This document shows positions 5,986-14,230 of a stretch of DNA of 14,335 nt, piece by piece (position 1 is the stretch's first letter; every line of letters starts with the position of its first letter). Under the pieces are notes generated by a model. That model worked only from the letters and a program-made list of their open reading frames with translations, made no database searches and had not been told where the DNA came from. Origin of the DNA: Tannerellaceae bacterium (lineage in GTDB: Bacteria; Bacteroidota; Bacteroidia; Bacteroidales; Tannerellaceae). The translations under genes were made by a program, and so were the position numbers. Location: NCBI GenBank assembly GCA_031265595.1, contig JAISCM010000120.1, positions 1 to 14,335 on the forward strand, given 5' to 3'.

Positions 5986-8516
5986 TTCGATGCTCCGCAG
6001 TTTGTACAGATCAAACAACTTTCCTGGTAGATAAGCGTTTCCAGACCGCAATTCGGGCATTTGTCTCCCTTCGCTTCCGTACCATTGGGCAGGTATTTCT
6101 TTAAGGCCCTCTCTACGCCATTCTTCCATGTATTGATAGACTCATCACTAAGCTCCAGCCCCTGCACAAGCTTAATTACCTGATCAATGGGCATCGCATA
6201 ACGGAGAACGCCGGAGATCAGCTTAGCATAATTCCAGAACTCGGGATTAAACTTACCATCCAATCCTTCGATCGTCATTTTGTAGCTGCGTTTATTCTTG
6301 AATTGGAAGTCGTAATGCTTATCCCCGTTGTCGTCATAACTTTTGATGATCTTTCCTTTAGATACGTTTTTGGGGAGCATAATGCCTTCGTCGTCGTCGG
6401 CCAAACCTGTAAATATCTCATACGGACGACCGTTCAGTATCCCTACAAAGGCAATCCACTTTTCTTTATTATTCTGGAATTTCACTACGTCGGCTTCTAA
6501 TTCACGCGGGCGTTTGGATACTATAATGGGCGGCTCCATACAGTCGCTGTCGCCTTTTTTCTTTTTATTGTCGTTAGACAATAATACGCCGGCACGCGAC
6601 CCGTCACGGTATACCGTGCATCCTTTGCAGCCGCTCTTCCAGGCCTCTATATACAAGTGGTTCACTAATTCTTCCGAGGCATCGTTGGGCAGGTTGATCG
6701 TTACGCTGATGGAATGGTCTACCCACTTTTGGATACGTCCCTGCATCTTTATTTTCTGTAGCCAGTCTACATCGTTCGATGTTGCTTTATAATAAGGCGA
6801 GCTTTCTACCAGGGCGTCTACTTCTTCCTGCGTATACCTTTTGGAAGCCGAATGGCCGTTTGCCAGCATCCAGGTTACAAACTTATGATGGAATACGGTA
6901 TACTCTTCCCAGGCATCGCCCGTTTCGTCAATAAAGTCAACCCGTATAGACGCATCGTTCGGGTTCACTTTGCGTCGTCGGCGGTATACCGGTAAAAAGA
7001 CAGGCTCAATGCCGGAAGTAGTCTGCGTCATCAGGCTGGTTGTACCTGTAGGGGCAATGGTCAGGCAGGCAATATTCCGGCGGCCGTATTTTACCATATC
7101 CTTATATAATTGAGGGTCTGCTTCGCGTAGCCTGTTTATAAAAGGATTGTCTTTCTCTTTCTTTGCATCGTAGATGGCAAAGGCGCCACGTTCTTTGGCC
7201 AATAGCACGGAAGAGCGGTAGGCTGCCAGCGCCAAGGCCTTTTGTATACCTTCGGCGCAATTGGTTGCCTCTTCCGTTCCGTAACGCAAATTCAAGGCTG
7301 CCAGCATATCGCCTTCGGCAGTGATCCCCACCCCCGTACGGCGTCCTTGCAACGTCTTCTTCTGGATCTTCTCCCACAAATAACGCTCTGTCTGCTTTAT
7401 CTCTGCCGATTCAGGGTCGGCATCTATCTTTTCAAGTATTTTCTCTATTTTCTCCGATTCCAGATCAATGATGTCATCCATGATACGTTGCGCCAGACCG
7501 ACATGCTTTTCAAATAATTCATAATCGAAGTAAGCCTCATTGGTAAAGGGATTGACTACATACGAATACAAATTGACAGCCAATAAACGGCAACTGTCAT
7601 AAGGGCAAAGCGGGATCTCGCCGCAAGGATTGGTAGAAACGGTACGGAATCCCAAATCAGCATACGAATCGGGAATAGACTCCCTCAGTATCGTATCCCA
7701 GAAGAGAACGCCGGGCTCCGCCGATTTCCAGGCGTTATGTATGATCTTATCCCATAATTCAGCCGCCTTTACATCTTTTGTTACGATTGGATTTTGCGAA
7801 TCAACCGGGTATTGCTGCTTATACGTTGTGCCGTTTATTACGGCATTCATAAATTCATCATCAATCTTTACCGATACATTGGCTCCTGTCACTTTGCCTT
7901 CCGCCATCTTAGCGTCGATGAACGATTCCGAATCCGGATGTTTGATAGATACGCTAAGCATCAAGGCGCCGCGCCGGCCATCCTGGGCAACTTCGCGGGT
8001 AGAATTAGAATAACGTTCCATAAAAGGAACAAGCCCCGTAGACGTAAGCGCCGAATTTTTAACCGGAGAACCTTTCGGGCGAATATGAGACAGATCATGC
8101 CCTACGCCTCCTCTGCGCTTCATCAACTGCACCTGCTCTTCATCGATCCGTATGATCGCTCCATACGAATCGGCATTACCATCCATGCCGATAACAAAAC
8201 AATTCGATAAGGATGCTATCTGGAAATCATTGCCAATCCCAGTCATCGGACTTCCCTGCGGAATGATGTAACGGAAGTGGCTGAACAGATCAAAAAGCTC
8301 TTCCTCTGTCAGCGGATTAGCGTACTTTTTCTCAATACGAGCAATTTCTTTTGCCAAACGGTGATGCATGTCTTCAGGAGACTTTTCATAGATATTCCCG
8401 AATGCATCCTTCAGTGCATACTTATTAACCCACACCTTGGCGGCTAACTCGTCACCGGTAAAATAATCTAAAGAAGCTTTAAATGCTTCATTGAATGTAT
8501 ACGTTTTTTCGTTCAC
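5976..8516 (-). CDS. nrdJ: Adenosylcobalamin-dependent (class II) ribonucleotide reductase
   Basis: This enzyme makes deoxyribonucleotides using B12 to generate the thiyl radical, so it needs no oxygen. Numbering from the GTG at 8516 (846 residues): redox Cys106 in SLSNCFVIG; Asn296, Cys298 and Glu300 in STNPCGEIPL; partner Cys309 eleven residues on, the class II/I spacing; and PTGTTS near 490. The C-terminus is a cysteine-rich tail with CPNC, CLIC, TNC and a final Cys845, resembling a zinc ribbon plus a CX4C pair of the type that re-reduces the active site. Start choice is open: the frame also has a TTG at 8543 (855 residues), but the GTG gives VNEKTYTFNEAF, the usual family opening as I remember it. 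Neither has a clear Shine-Dalgarno. A terminator separates it from dnaA; I found no promoter or cobalamin-riboswitch match. Confidence 0.93.
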   Translation of the reverse strand: MNEKTYTFNEAFKASLDYFTGDELAAKVWVNKYALKDAFGNIYEKSPEDMHHRLAKEIARIEKKYANPLTEEELFDLFSHFRYIIPQGSPMTGIGNDFQIASLSNCFVIGMDGNADSYGAIIRIDEEQVQLMKRRGGVGHDLSHIRPKGSPVKNSALTSTGLVPFMERYSNSTREVAQDGRRGALMLSVSIKHPDSESFIDAKMAEGKVTGANVSVKIDDEFMNAVINGTTYKQQYPVDSQNPIVTKDVKAAELWDKIIHNAWKSAEPGVLFWDTILRESIPDSYADLGFRTVSTNPCGEIPLCPYDSCRLLAVNLYSYVVNPFTNEAYFDYELFEKHVGLAQRIMDDIIDLESEKIEKILEKIDADPESAEIKQTERYLWEKIQKKTLQGRRTGVGITAEGDMLAALNLRYGTEEATNCAEGIQKALALAAYRSSVLLAKERGAFAIYDAKKEKDNPFINRLREADPQLYKDMVKYGRRNIACLTIAPTGTTSLMTQTTSGIEPVFLPVYRRRRKVNPNDASIRVDFIDETGDAWEEYTVFHHKFVTWMLANGHSASKRYTQEEVDALVESSPYYKATSNDVDWLQKIKMQGRIQKWVDHSISVTINLPNDASEELVNHLYIEAWKSGCKGCTVYRDGSRAGVLLSNDNKKKKGDSDCMEPPIIVSKRPRELEADVVKFQNNKEKWIAFVGILNGRPYEIFTGLADDDEGIMLPKNVSKGKIIKSYDDNGDKHYDFQFKNKRSYKMTIEGLDGKFNPEFWNYAKLISGVLRYAMPIDQVIKLVQGLELSDESINTWKNGVERALKKYLPNGTEAKGDKCPNCGLETLIYQESCLICTNCGASKCG

Positions 8517-8708
8517 GATAATAAGACAATTAATTTTCTGCAATGTTAATAATACTTTGCTTATCTGACAAATTAAACAAGAATAAAAACCAGGATTGTT
8601 GAAAAGTTTTCCAAAATAAAAAACAAATAACTATTAGTCAACAGCATATCTTTTCGATTCAGGAAGAAAGTTTTCCGAAAAGAAAATCAATCCATACGGA
8701 TGAACAAA

Positions 8709-8744
8709 CAAAAAAGGGATGCCCTTTGTTCAGAGCATCCCTTT
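8709..8744 (-). terminator. Intrinsic terminator of dnaA
   Basis: On the minus strand AAAGGGATGC (8744-8735) pairs perfectly with GCATCCCTTT (8722-8713) around a 12-base loop, followed by a T-run (8715-8710). It begins 20 bp after the dnaA stop codon. It should insulate the reductase gene, which then needs its own promoter in 8517-8708. Confidence 0.9.
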
Positions 8745-8763
8745 CCTTTAACGAATTATGAGG

Positions 8764-10161
8764 CTAATTCTTTATCAGTCTTTCTATTTCCTCTACGGCC
8801 GTCCGAAACGACTTATTGATATCTATCAGGCCTTTTATCGTCTTACAGGCGTGTAAGACAGTGGAATGGTCTTTCTTCCCTATCACCTTTCCGATATGGG
8901 AAAGAGAGTTATCGGTATACTTTTTCGACAAATACATTATGATCTGACGCACTTGCACGATCTCACGCTTCCTCGAAGAAGTCAGGATAAGCGATTGTTC
9001 CATATTAAAATATTTACAGGCTATCTCCTGGATCCTCTGAATCGTTATCTGTTTTTTTTCCAACCGAACGGCTTTGCTGATCACGTGCTTTGCCAACGCT
9101 AAATCAATTTCGCAGTTATAGATAGCCGACTTAGCCGATAAAGAAACGAGGACACCTTCCAGGTCACGGATATTATCCGTTACTTTATTCGCAATGTAGT
9201 CGAGCACTTCTTCGGGGATAACGCTCCCGTCATGGTCGGCTCTGTTTCGTACTATTTTTTTACGTAGCTCCAAATCGGGGCGTGACAGTTCGGCCATCAA
9301 TCCCCATTTCAGGCGCGTAACCAATCGTTCTTCCATTCCCTGCAGATCTACAGGAGCTTTGTCTGAAGTTAAAACCAATTGTTTTCTTAATTGATGAAGA
9401 TGATTGAATATGTGGAAAAAAGTATTCTGCGTTTTTTCCATTCCGATGATTTCCTGTATATCGTCTATTATAAGAACATCTAAGTTCTGATAGAAATAAA
9501 TGAAATCGTTCAGTGTATTCTTACGGGTAGCATCCGTAAACTGGACACGGAAAAGGTGTGAAGAGATATATAAAACTCTTTTTTCCGGATAAAGCTCGCG
9601 TATGCGCGTTCCTATGGCATGGCATAAATGCGTTTTACCAACGCCGGAAGGGCCGTACAGGAATAAAGGATTAAAGGTAGTTTTTCCCGGATTGCTTGCC
9701 GCCGATTCTCCGGCAACTCTCCCAAAGCGGTTGCTCGCCCCTTCAAAGAAACTATTAAAGTTATATTCAGGGTTCAACTGCGAATCAAAGTCCTGGGGTG
9801 GAATTTGCAGAAAGGGAGTTGGGGCCTTATTGGCATCTTTGGGAATGATCTTTTTAACGACTCCGGATGTGTTTTCAGTAGGAAGATCAATCGTTCCGCC
9901 GATTGTTTTGTCTACCAATACACGGTAAATAAGAATTGTATCCTTACCAATAACGCGATAGATGGTTACCTTCAGTACATTTACATAATTTGCTTCCAGA
10001 TATTCATAAAAGAATGGGCTGGGTACCTGGATAGTAAATTTGTTCTCCTCATACGACAGAGGGATAATCGGTACAAACCACGTATTAAAAGCAGCCTCGG
10101 GTACTATATCCTTGATCACGTTAAGACATTGTGTCCATAATATCTGAAAATCTCGTTGCAT
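8764..10161 (-). CDS. dnaA: Chromosomal replication initiator DnaA
   Basis: DnaA binds DnaA boxes at oriC, melts the origin and loads the replicative helicase. The 465-residue protein is complete and of normal length. Domain I (about 1-85) opens with the typical LWTQCLNVIKD and FNTWFVPI; domain II is a short linker (about 86-130); the AAA+ domain III carries Walker A GPSGVGKT (170-177), Walker B LIIDDIQ (230-236) and the RLVTRLKWGL segment with its conserved arginines (279-288); domain IV has the DNA-binding signature KKDHSTVLHACKTI (429-442). It starts at an ATG. It is followed by a strong terminator and preceded by a 362-bp non-coding stretch, so it is probably a single-gene unit. I found no TTATCCACA box beside it, so the origin may lie elsewhere. 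Confidence 0.98.
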   Translation of the reverse strand: MQRDFQILWTQCLNVIKDIVPEAAFNTWFVPIIPLSYEENKFTIQVPSPFFYEYLEANYVNVLKVTIYRVIGKDTILIYRVLVDKTIGGTIDLPTENTSGVVKKIIPKDANKAPTPFLQIPPQDFDSQLNPEYNFNSFFEGASNRFGRVAGESAASNPGKTTFNPLFLYGPSGVGKTHLCHAIGTRIRELYPEKRVLYISSHLFRVQFTDATRKNTLNDFIYFYQNLDVLIIDDIQEIIGMEKTQNTFFHIFNHLHQLRKQLVLTSDKAPVDLQGMEERLVTRLKWGLMAELSRPDLELRKKIVRNRADHDGSVIPEEVLDYIANKVTDNIRDLEGVLVSLSAKSAIYNCEIDLALAKHVISKAVRLEKKQITIQRIQEIACKYFNMEQSLILTSSRKREIVQVRQIIMYLSKKYTDNSLSHIGKVIGKKDHSTVLHACKTIKGLIDINKSFRTAVEEIERLIKN

Positions 10162-10523
10162 TATTCTAATCTATAACTTTTACTATTCTGCCCTACAAAG
10201 GTTAGAAATATATTCAAATAAAAAAAACTGCGTTTTTTCTTTGAGTTTAATAAAAAATATACCCAGTTTATTGTCAGTAATTTATAAATACCCGCGAAAA
10301 TGGGTAAGATCTGCTCCTGATGGCTTTTGAATCCCTTGTCTGAAAAGCCTTCTATGTTTCTCTGACATTTTTACAGGACTTCGGACATATAGCAGACAGG
10401 CGTCATATTTCATTTACAATAAAGGTATTGGAGAGGGGGCAAAACGTTACTAAATTTATTTTTAATTTTGGAATGATTCTAAATAGTGATTGTATTCTCT
10501 ACCTCTGATGACGGGAAAAAAAA
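10162..10523. other. Non-coding stretch between the MCE gene and dnaA
   Basis: These 362 bp must hold the end of the MCE transcript and the dnaA promoter. The minus strand has AACCTTTG at 10203-10196, one base off the TAnnTTTG consensus and 34 bases before the dnaA ATG, with no properly spaced -33 TTTG. An A/T-run hairpin lies at 10222-10238 (AAAAAAC/GTTTTTT around TGC). No DnaA box, gene or clear terminator was found. Confidence 0.45.
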
Positions 10524-11411
10524 TCAGAATAAAGAAAAATGCACATACCGTTTCGGGTTTGCCTTCAGGTCTATCAGCAGGTCGGAGGTATTATCTAATA
10601 CACCGTTCAGATTGAGATACAGTGATTTATCGTTCAGAAGCAAGCCGAAACTATTCTCTGTCGAGTTCAATTTATCCGTAGTAAGCTTTAGATTTGCAAG
10701 CGTTTGGTTCATGCTGTTGATTGTTGTCTGTATGTCTAATTCCTTTAAGCCTTCGCTTACTTCCGTAAAATTGGATGTTATCTGCTGTAAGTCTGCAAGG
10801 ATCAGCGGGACGTCTCTGTTCAGTAACAAATTCAATTGCCTGGTGGATACTTCCAGGTTGCCCGTAGTTTGTTCTATATGCGTCAGCGACTGTGCAAGCG
10901 CCGGATGGTTTACGATCTGCTGCAACCCCGTCAGTATCGAATCTATCTTAGGCAGGATGGCTTCTACGCCCGGCAGTATCCTTTCCTGTACGGATACCAT
11001 CATGTCTTCCCCCAGACGCCCTTCTAAGGATTCGCCCGGCTTTACAAATTCATCTACATATTTATTAAGGTGTATCTGCAGGGACGATCCGCTAAGGAAG
11101 CTATTCTCAAGAACTACATAGCTGCCCCGGTTTATTCTCATCACATCTTCCAGACTTATTTCTACGGTTATCTTATCTGTCGTCTTATAGTCGTACTGAA
11201 TGCTTCTTACCAGGCCTACTTTAAAGCCTTCCACGTATACGGGGCTCGAAACGGTCAGATCTTTTACTTTCTTAAATTCTACATAATAGCGGTTAACCGG
11301 TTTAAAGAGATTTACTCCCTTCAGGTAGTTAAGGCCAAAGTATAATAATCCTATACTTACAATTGTTACAATCCCAATGATCGCCTCTCTTGTCAATTTC
11401 TTTTTCATCAT
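10524..11411 (-). CDS. MCE/MlaD-family lipid-transport substrate-binding protein
   Basis: MCE proteins carry lipids between the inner and outer membranes as the periplasmic part of an ABC system. This 295-residue protein has one N-terminal transmembrane anchor (about 10-28, after MMKKKLTRE), an MCE domain (about 40-115, with YYVEFKKVKDLTVSSPVYVEGFKVGLV and the later SFLSGSSLQIHL) and a long Leu/Gln/Asn-rich helical C-terminus (about 140-285) with heptad-like repeats, suited to a coiled coil. It ends HFSLF. The start is one of two adjacent ATGs (11411 or 11408). It lies 28 bp downstream of the amidase gene and is probably in its operon. No permease or ATPase gene is adjacent, so partner proteins must be encoded elsewhere. 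The specific lipid is unknown. Confidence 0.9.
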   Translation of the reverse strand: MMKKKLTREAIIGIVTIVSIGLLYFGLNYLKGVNLFKPVNRYYVEFKKVKDLTVSSPVYVEGFKVGLVRSIQYDYKTTDKITVEISLEDVMRINRGSYVVLENSFLSGSSLQIHLNKYVDEFVKPGESLEGRLGEDMMVSVQERILPGVEAILPKIDSILTGLQQIVNHPALAQSLTHIEQTTGNLEVSTRQLNLLLNRDVPLILADLQQITSNFTEVSEGLKELDIQTTINSMNQTLANLKLTTDKLNSTENSFGLLLNDKSLYLNLNGVLDNTSDLLIDLKANPKRYVHFSLF

Positions 11412-11439
11412 CCTTGCTTATATTTATGAGATTTTATTA

Positions 11440-12555
11440 TCAATTTCTCTTTCCGTTTTTGAAAGCCACTACAAATGCTCCGCTAAAGTCTTTTTTCACC
11501 TGTATCAGTTTCTTATCTGCTGCTGCTTTGTTTGCCGACTCAAAATAGGTATATTTATACATTTTCCCATCCTGATACCAGGAAATATTTTTGTATCCTT
11601 TAAAGCATTTATCTGTTGTAGATAGCTTTTTGGCAGAAATGAGTATCTGTATTTTATATACTACCGGGTCGTGCTTCGCATCCGTGCTTTCAGTTTCTTT
11701 TGGTTCTTTTCGCGCTGTTTCTTCATTTGCTTCCTGCTTGGGGGATAGGGCCGGCGCTACGGTTTTATTCTGCCCTGCCGTTCTTTTATCGTATTCTTTC
11801 TTATATTTGGCAAAGGCATTGTAAAGCGCCGTAGCCAGGGTATTCTGCCCGGCGGCCGATTTCATATATTTTTCTTCCTCCTTATTCGTCATAAAGCCGA
11901 GTTCTACCAATACGCCGGGCATGCTTGTTTTGCGAAGCACGAGCAGGCCGGCTTGTTTAACGCCGCGGTCTATCCTCTTTGCCGCTGTAAATTCTTTTTG
12001 GATTTCCGACGCAAAACTAACACTTTGCTCCAGGTGCTTATTCTGCATAAACTCAAAAATGATGTACGATTCGGTAGAGTTCGGATCAAAGTTTTCATAC
12101 TTCTGAAGATAATCGTCTTCGAGCATGATAACGGAATTTTCACGTTTGGCCACGTCTAAATTTTCTTCCGTACGGGCCAGCCCCAGCGTATACGTTTCCG
12201 CACCTTTCACATAGCTTCCTTTTAAAACGGCATTTGCATGAATAGAGATAAACAAGTCTGCCTTATTTCTATTGGCAATATTCGCCCGTTCATCCAGTTC
12301 GATAAATTTATCCGTCTTGCGGGTATAGATCACTTTTACATCATCATGTTTAGCCGCTATTAAATTGCCTAATTTAAGCGCTACAGCCAGGTTAATAGCT
12401 TTCTCATTTACCGTAGAGCCTTTGGCGCCGGAATCTTTTCCTCCATGACCGGCGTCGATTACCACAGTAATTTTTTTATCTTTTGCCTGTATAAGCGGAC
12501 TAAATAAAAACAAAACAGCTAAGCAAAATATACGTAATAAAATAAATTTATTCAC
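11440..12555 (-). CDS. Secreted N-acetylmuramoyl-L-alanine amidase (Amidase_3) with C-terminal SPOR-like domain
   Basis: The enzyme cuts the amide bond between muramic acid and the peptide stem of peptidoglycan, as in daughter-cell separation. The 371-residue protein has a signal peptide (1-24), a zinc amidase domain (about 29-252) and, after a charged low-complexity linker (about 255-295), a SPOR-like domain (about 298-367, from VVYKIQILISAKK) that may bind denuded glycan at the septum. Expected zinc ligands and catalytic residues are His37 in DAGHGGKDSG, Glu51 in VNEKAINL, His106 in SIHANA and Glu218 in VLVELGFMTN. The start is GTG at 12555; an in-frame stop lies 12 bases upstream and no ATG fits. 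A Bacteroidetes-type promoter lies upstream. The MCE gene follows, linking wall cleavage and envelope lipid traffic in one transcript. Confidence 0.93.
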   Translation of the reverse strand: MNKFILLRIFCLAVLFLFSPLIQAKDKKITVVIDAGHGGKDSGAKGSTVNEKAINLAVALKLGNLIAAKHDDVKVIYTRKTDKFIELDERANIANRNKADLFISIHANAVLKGSYVKGAETYTLGLARTEENLDVAKRENSVIMLEDDYLQKYENFDPNSTESYIIFEFMQNKHLEQSVSFASEIQKEFTAAKRIDRGVKQAGLLVLRKTSMPGVLVELGFMTNKEEEKYMKSAAGQNTLATALYNAFAKYKKEYDKRTAGQNKTVAPALSPKQEANEETARKEPKETESTDAKHDPVVYKIQILISAKKLSTTDKCFKGYKNISWYQDGKMYKYTYFESANKAAADKKLIQVKKDFSGAFVVAFKNGKRN

Positions 12556-12585
12556 AGTAAATACCTATTCATACGATTGCTGGAA

Positions 12586-12618
12586 CAAATATAAGGTTTT
12601 TTGTTAATTAAATCACAA
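12586..12618 (-). promoter_or_regulatory. Promoter of the amidase-MCE operon
   Basis: The minus strand has TATATTTG at 12593-12586, a perfect TAnnTTTG -7 box, and TTG at 12618-12616 with a 22-bp gap as the -33 element. Transcription would start about 25 bases before the GTG start codon. Confidence 0.6.
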
Positions 12619-12671
12619 GATTCATACAATTTATATTCGTCATAATAAGGTATATACCTGTCTGGATCATA

Positions 12672-12705
12672 TAAAAAAGGGATAATTCTATAAGAATTAT
12701 CCCTT
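12672..12705 (-). terminator. Intrinsic terminator of the rpsF-rpsR-rplI operon
   Basis: AAGGGATAATTCT and AGAATTATCCCTT (12677-12689 and 12693-12705) form a perfect 13-bp stem with a 3-base loop, followed on the minus strand by a T-run (12678-12673). It lies 25 bp after the rplI stop. The plus side lacks a T-run, so it is directional. Confidence 0.92.
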
Positions 12706-12730
12706 CGTGTTATTATTTGGCCGTTTTCGT

Positions 12731-13174
12731 TTATTCGGAAACAACTTCAAATGATATTTCTACCGATACATCTTTATGAAGTTTAATAAGCGCTTTATAA
12801 TTGCCTACTTCTTTTACGGCGTCTTTAATATAGATCAATTTGCGCTCTATCTCAATCCCTTGTTTGGCTAAAGCGTCTGATACTTGTATATTCGTAACCG
12901 ACCCAAAGATGGTACCCGTTGAGCTGGTTTTGGCGCCAATCAGCAATGAGATGCCTTCCAGCCTGGCGGCCAATGCCTGAGCATTTTCTTTTATTTTAGC
13001 TAACTTATGAGCGCGTTGTTTCAAATTTTCTGCCAATACTTTCTTTGCAGAATCGGAAGCGATCACAGCTTTTCCCTGCGGGATTAGAAAGTTACGTCCG
13101 TAGCCGTCTCTTACTGTTACCACGTCGTCCTTGTAGCCTACATTTACTACATCTTCTTTCAAAATAACTTGCAT
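12731..13174 (-). CDS. rplI: Large-subunit ribosomal protein bL9
   Basis: bL9 binds 23S rRNA domain V and helps keep reading frame. The 147-residue length is normal. The N-terminal domain carries MQVILKEDV and the signature [14 protein letters not shown] (24-37); a long helix (about 40-75) leads to the C-terminal domain with GTIFGSVT (87-94). It starts at an ATG preceded by a good Shine-Dalgarno (AGGAG, 7-base spacing), unlike most genes here. It is last in the rpsF-rpsR-rplI operon, 21 bp after rpsR, and is followed by a strong terminator. Confidence 0.98.
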   Translation of the reverse strand: MQVILKEDVVNVGYKDDVVTVRDGYGRNFLIPQGKAVIASDSAKKVLAENLKQRAHKLAKIKENAQALAARLEGISLLIGAKTSSTGTIFGSVTNIQVSDALAKQGIEIERKLIYIKDAVKEVGNYKALIKLHKDVSVEISFEVVSE

Positions 13175-13195
13175 ATTCTGTCTCCTCTACTTTTA

Positions 13196-13462
13196 TTATT
13201 TCATTAAATCGGTTACGTATGGAAGCAGGGCCAGATGACGGGCTCTTTTTACAGCCTGCGCCACGCGATGCTGGAATTTTAAAGAAGTTCCTGTAATGCG
13301 GCGGGGAAGGATCTTGCCCTGTTCGTTCAGGAATTTTTTAAGAAATTCGGGGTCTTTGTAATCGATATACTTAATACCGTTCTTTTTAAAGCGGCAATAT
13401 TTTTTCTTTTTAACGTCTACAGACGGTGGGGTCAAATATCTGATTTCCGATTGAGTAGCCAT
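13196..13462 (-). CDS. rpsR: Small-subunit ribosomal protein bS18
   Basis: bS18 joins bS6 on the platform of the 30S subunit. The 88-residue protein has the family core [17 protein letters not shown] segment (here [12 protein letters not shown], about 51-62) followed by [21 protein letters not shown]. The N-terminal tail is Lys-rich ([13 protein letters not shown]), as usual in Bacteroidetes. The ATG lies 3 bp after the rpsF stop codon, and its Shine-Dalgarno (AAAGGAGA) is inside the last codons of rpsF, so the two are translationally linked. Confidence 0.98.
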   Translation of the reverse strand: MATQSEIRYLTPPSVDVKKKKYCRFKKNGIKYIDYKDPEFLKKFLNEQGKILPRRITGTSLKFQHRVAQAVKRARHLALLPYVTDLMK

Positions 13463-13465
13463 AAT

Positions 13466-13819
13466 TTAATTCTCCTTTACAATTTCTTTAGATGATTTCA
13501 GGTTTCTTCTCTTAATAGCATATTCTGCTGCGAATTTATCCTGGCGGAATGTCAGGAAACGAATGATACGTTCGTCGCGGCGGAATTGTATTTCCAGCTT
13601 GGCGATTACTTCGGGATTGGCTTTAAATTCAACTAACTGATAGAAGCCTGTTGTCTTTTTCTGAATGGGGTATGCTAATTTCTTCAATCCCCAGTTTTCT
13701 TCGTTCACAATCTCTGCTCCTTCTCCTTTCAGCAGGTTTGTGAATTTTTCTACCGCTTCCTTCATCTGTGCATCAGACAAAACGGGAGTTAAAATGAAAA
13801 CGGTTTCATAATTATTCAT
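13466..13819 (-). CDS. rpsF: Small-subunit ribosomal protein bS6
   Basis: bS6 pairs with bS18 in 30S assembly. The 117-residue protein opens [18 protein letters not shown], has the conserved [22 protein letters not shown] core (about 44-65) and [14 protein letters not shown] (about 77-90), and ends in a short charged tail. It is the first gene of the operon, behind a consensus promoter. The leader is short (about 34 bases) and AT-rich. Confidence 0.98.
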   Translation of the reverse strand: MNNYETVFILTPVLSDAQMKEAVEKFTNLLKGEGAEIVNEENWGLKKLAYPIQKKTTGFYQLVEFKANPEVIAKLEIQFRRDERIIRFLTFRQDKFAAEYAIKRRNLKSSKEIVKEN

Positions 13820-13829
13820 AAAACACTTT

Positions 13830-13844
13830 TTAATTAGTAATTAA
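13830..13844 (-). promoter_or_regulatory. Small AT-only hairpin in the rpsF leader
   Basis: TTAATTA and TAATTAA pair perfectly around a single G, 11 bases upstream of the rpsF ATG. The stem has no G-C pair and would be weak. I see no match to the CCG-bulge S6:S18 autoregulatory motif in this leader. Confidence 0.3.
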
Positions 13845-13859
13845 TATTTTTTCGAGCCG

Positions 13860-13890
13860 CAAAGGTACGTATTTATATCTAACGAACAAA
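13860..13890 (-). promoter_or_regulatory. Promoter of the rpsF operon (Bacteroidetes sigma-ABfr type)
   Basis: The minus strand has TTTG at 13890-13887, a 19-bp spacer, then TACCTTTG at 13867-13860: an exact match to TTTG-N19-TAnnTTTG. The predicted transcript start is near 13853. It is the best promoter in the window and supports placing the organism in Bacteroidetes. Confidence 0.9.
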
Positions 13891-14003
13891 TAATCTATTC
13901 CTGATTTTCAGGGCAACCGCATCAAATTTTCAAGAGTTACTCCGCGCGGGATCGTTTTGTGTACCCATTTTATCACCCTTCTCAGGGAGTTTTAGTATGT
14001 TGC

Positions 14004-14218
14004 TTTCACCTTCCACCACCCCCTTCAAACCAGTGCTCAGAGCGGAAAGTAGGGTGGAACGTGGTCGTTCCACCGGGCTCATTTCCTTTCACCGGTGTTG
14101 GGAGGGCGAAAGTGGCGCGACCGCCGGAGGTGGAAGCAGAATGGATGGGTGAAACATGCACGTTTCACCCTACTTTCCGCTCTGGAAGCGGGTTTCAAGG
14201 GGGTGGTGAAAGGTGAAA
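14004..14218. mobile_element. About 215-bp long inverted repeat, MITE-like, dispersed repeat copy 2
   Basis: Two inverted arms define it. The outer parts (14004-14030 and 14192-14218) are reverse complements at 25 of 27 positions, and an inner 18 bp (14039-14056 and 14166-14183) match exactly. The interior has two perfect 9-bp hairpins: 14053-14074 (GGTGGAACG/CGTTCCACC) and 14147-14170 (GGGTGAAAC/GTTTCACCC). The segment at 14067-14106 is shared with 2133-2173. GC content is visibly higher than the flanks. No transposase is present and the open frames across it look like products of the repeat. A non-autonomous element or large palindromic repeat is inferred; no target-site duplication was identified. 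Confidence 0.55.
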
Positions 14219-14230
14219 CGTACTTTGTAA

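Noticed and set aside
5986..6129. 48-codon N-terminal extension of malQ
   Set aside because: The open frame is fully inside the reductase gene in another frame, precedes the first CBM20 domain, and shows no family similarity; the ATG at 5985 has a well-placed GGAG.
8650..8682. Terminator or NrdR box from the CTTTTCG/CGAAAAG inverted repeat
   Set aside because: Arms are only 7 bp with a 19-base loop, there is no T-run, and the sequence does not match the NrdR box pattern. It may be chance in AT-rich DNA.
8517..8708. Cobalamin riboswitch upstream of the B12-dependent reductase
   Set aside because: I see no B12-box-like sequence and too little structured, GC-containing sequence in this AT-rich spacer.
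8517..10523. Replication origin next to dnaA
   Set aside because: Neither spacer of dnaA contains TTATCCACA or a close cluster of one-mismatch boxes that I could find. GC-skew analysis of the full chromosome would be needed to place oriC.
13959..14216. 85-codon plus-strand open frame
   Set aside because: It reads through both arms of the long inverted repeat, and its low-complexity Gly/Pro/Phe content is explained by the repeat.
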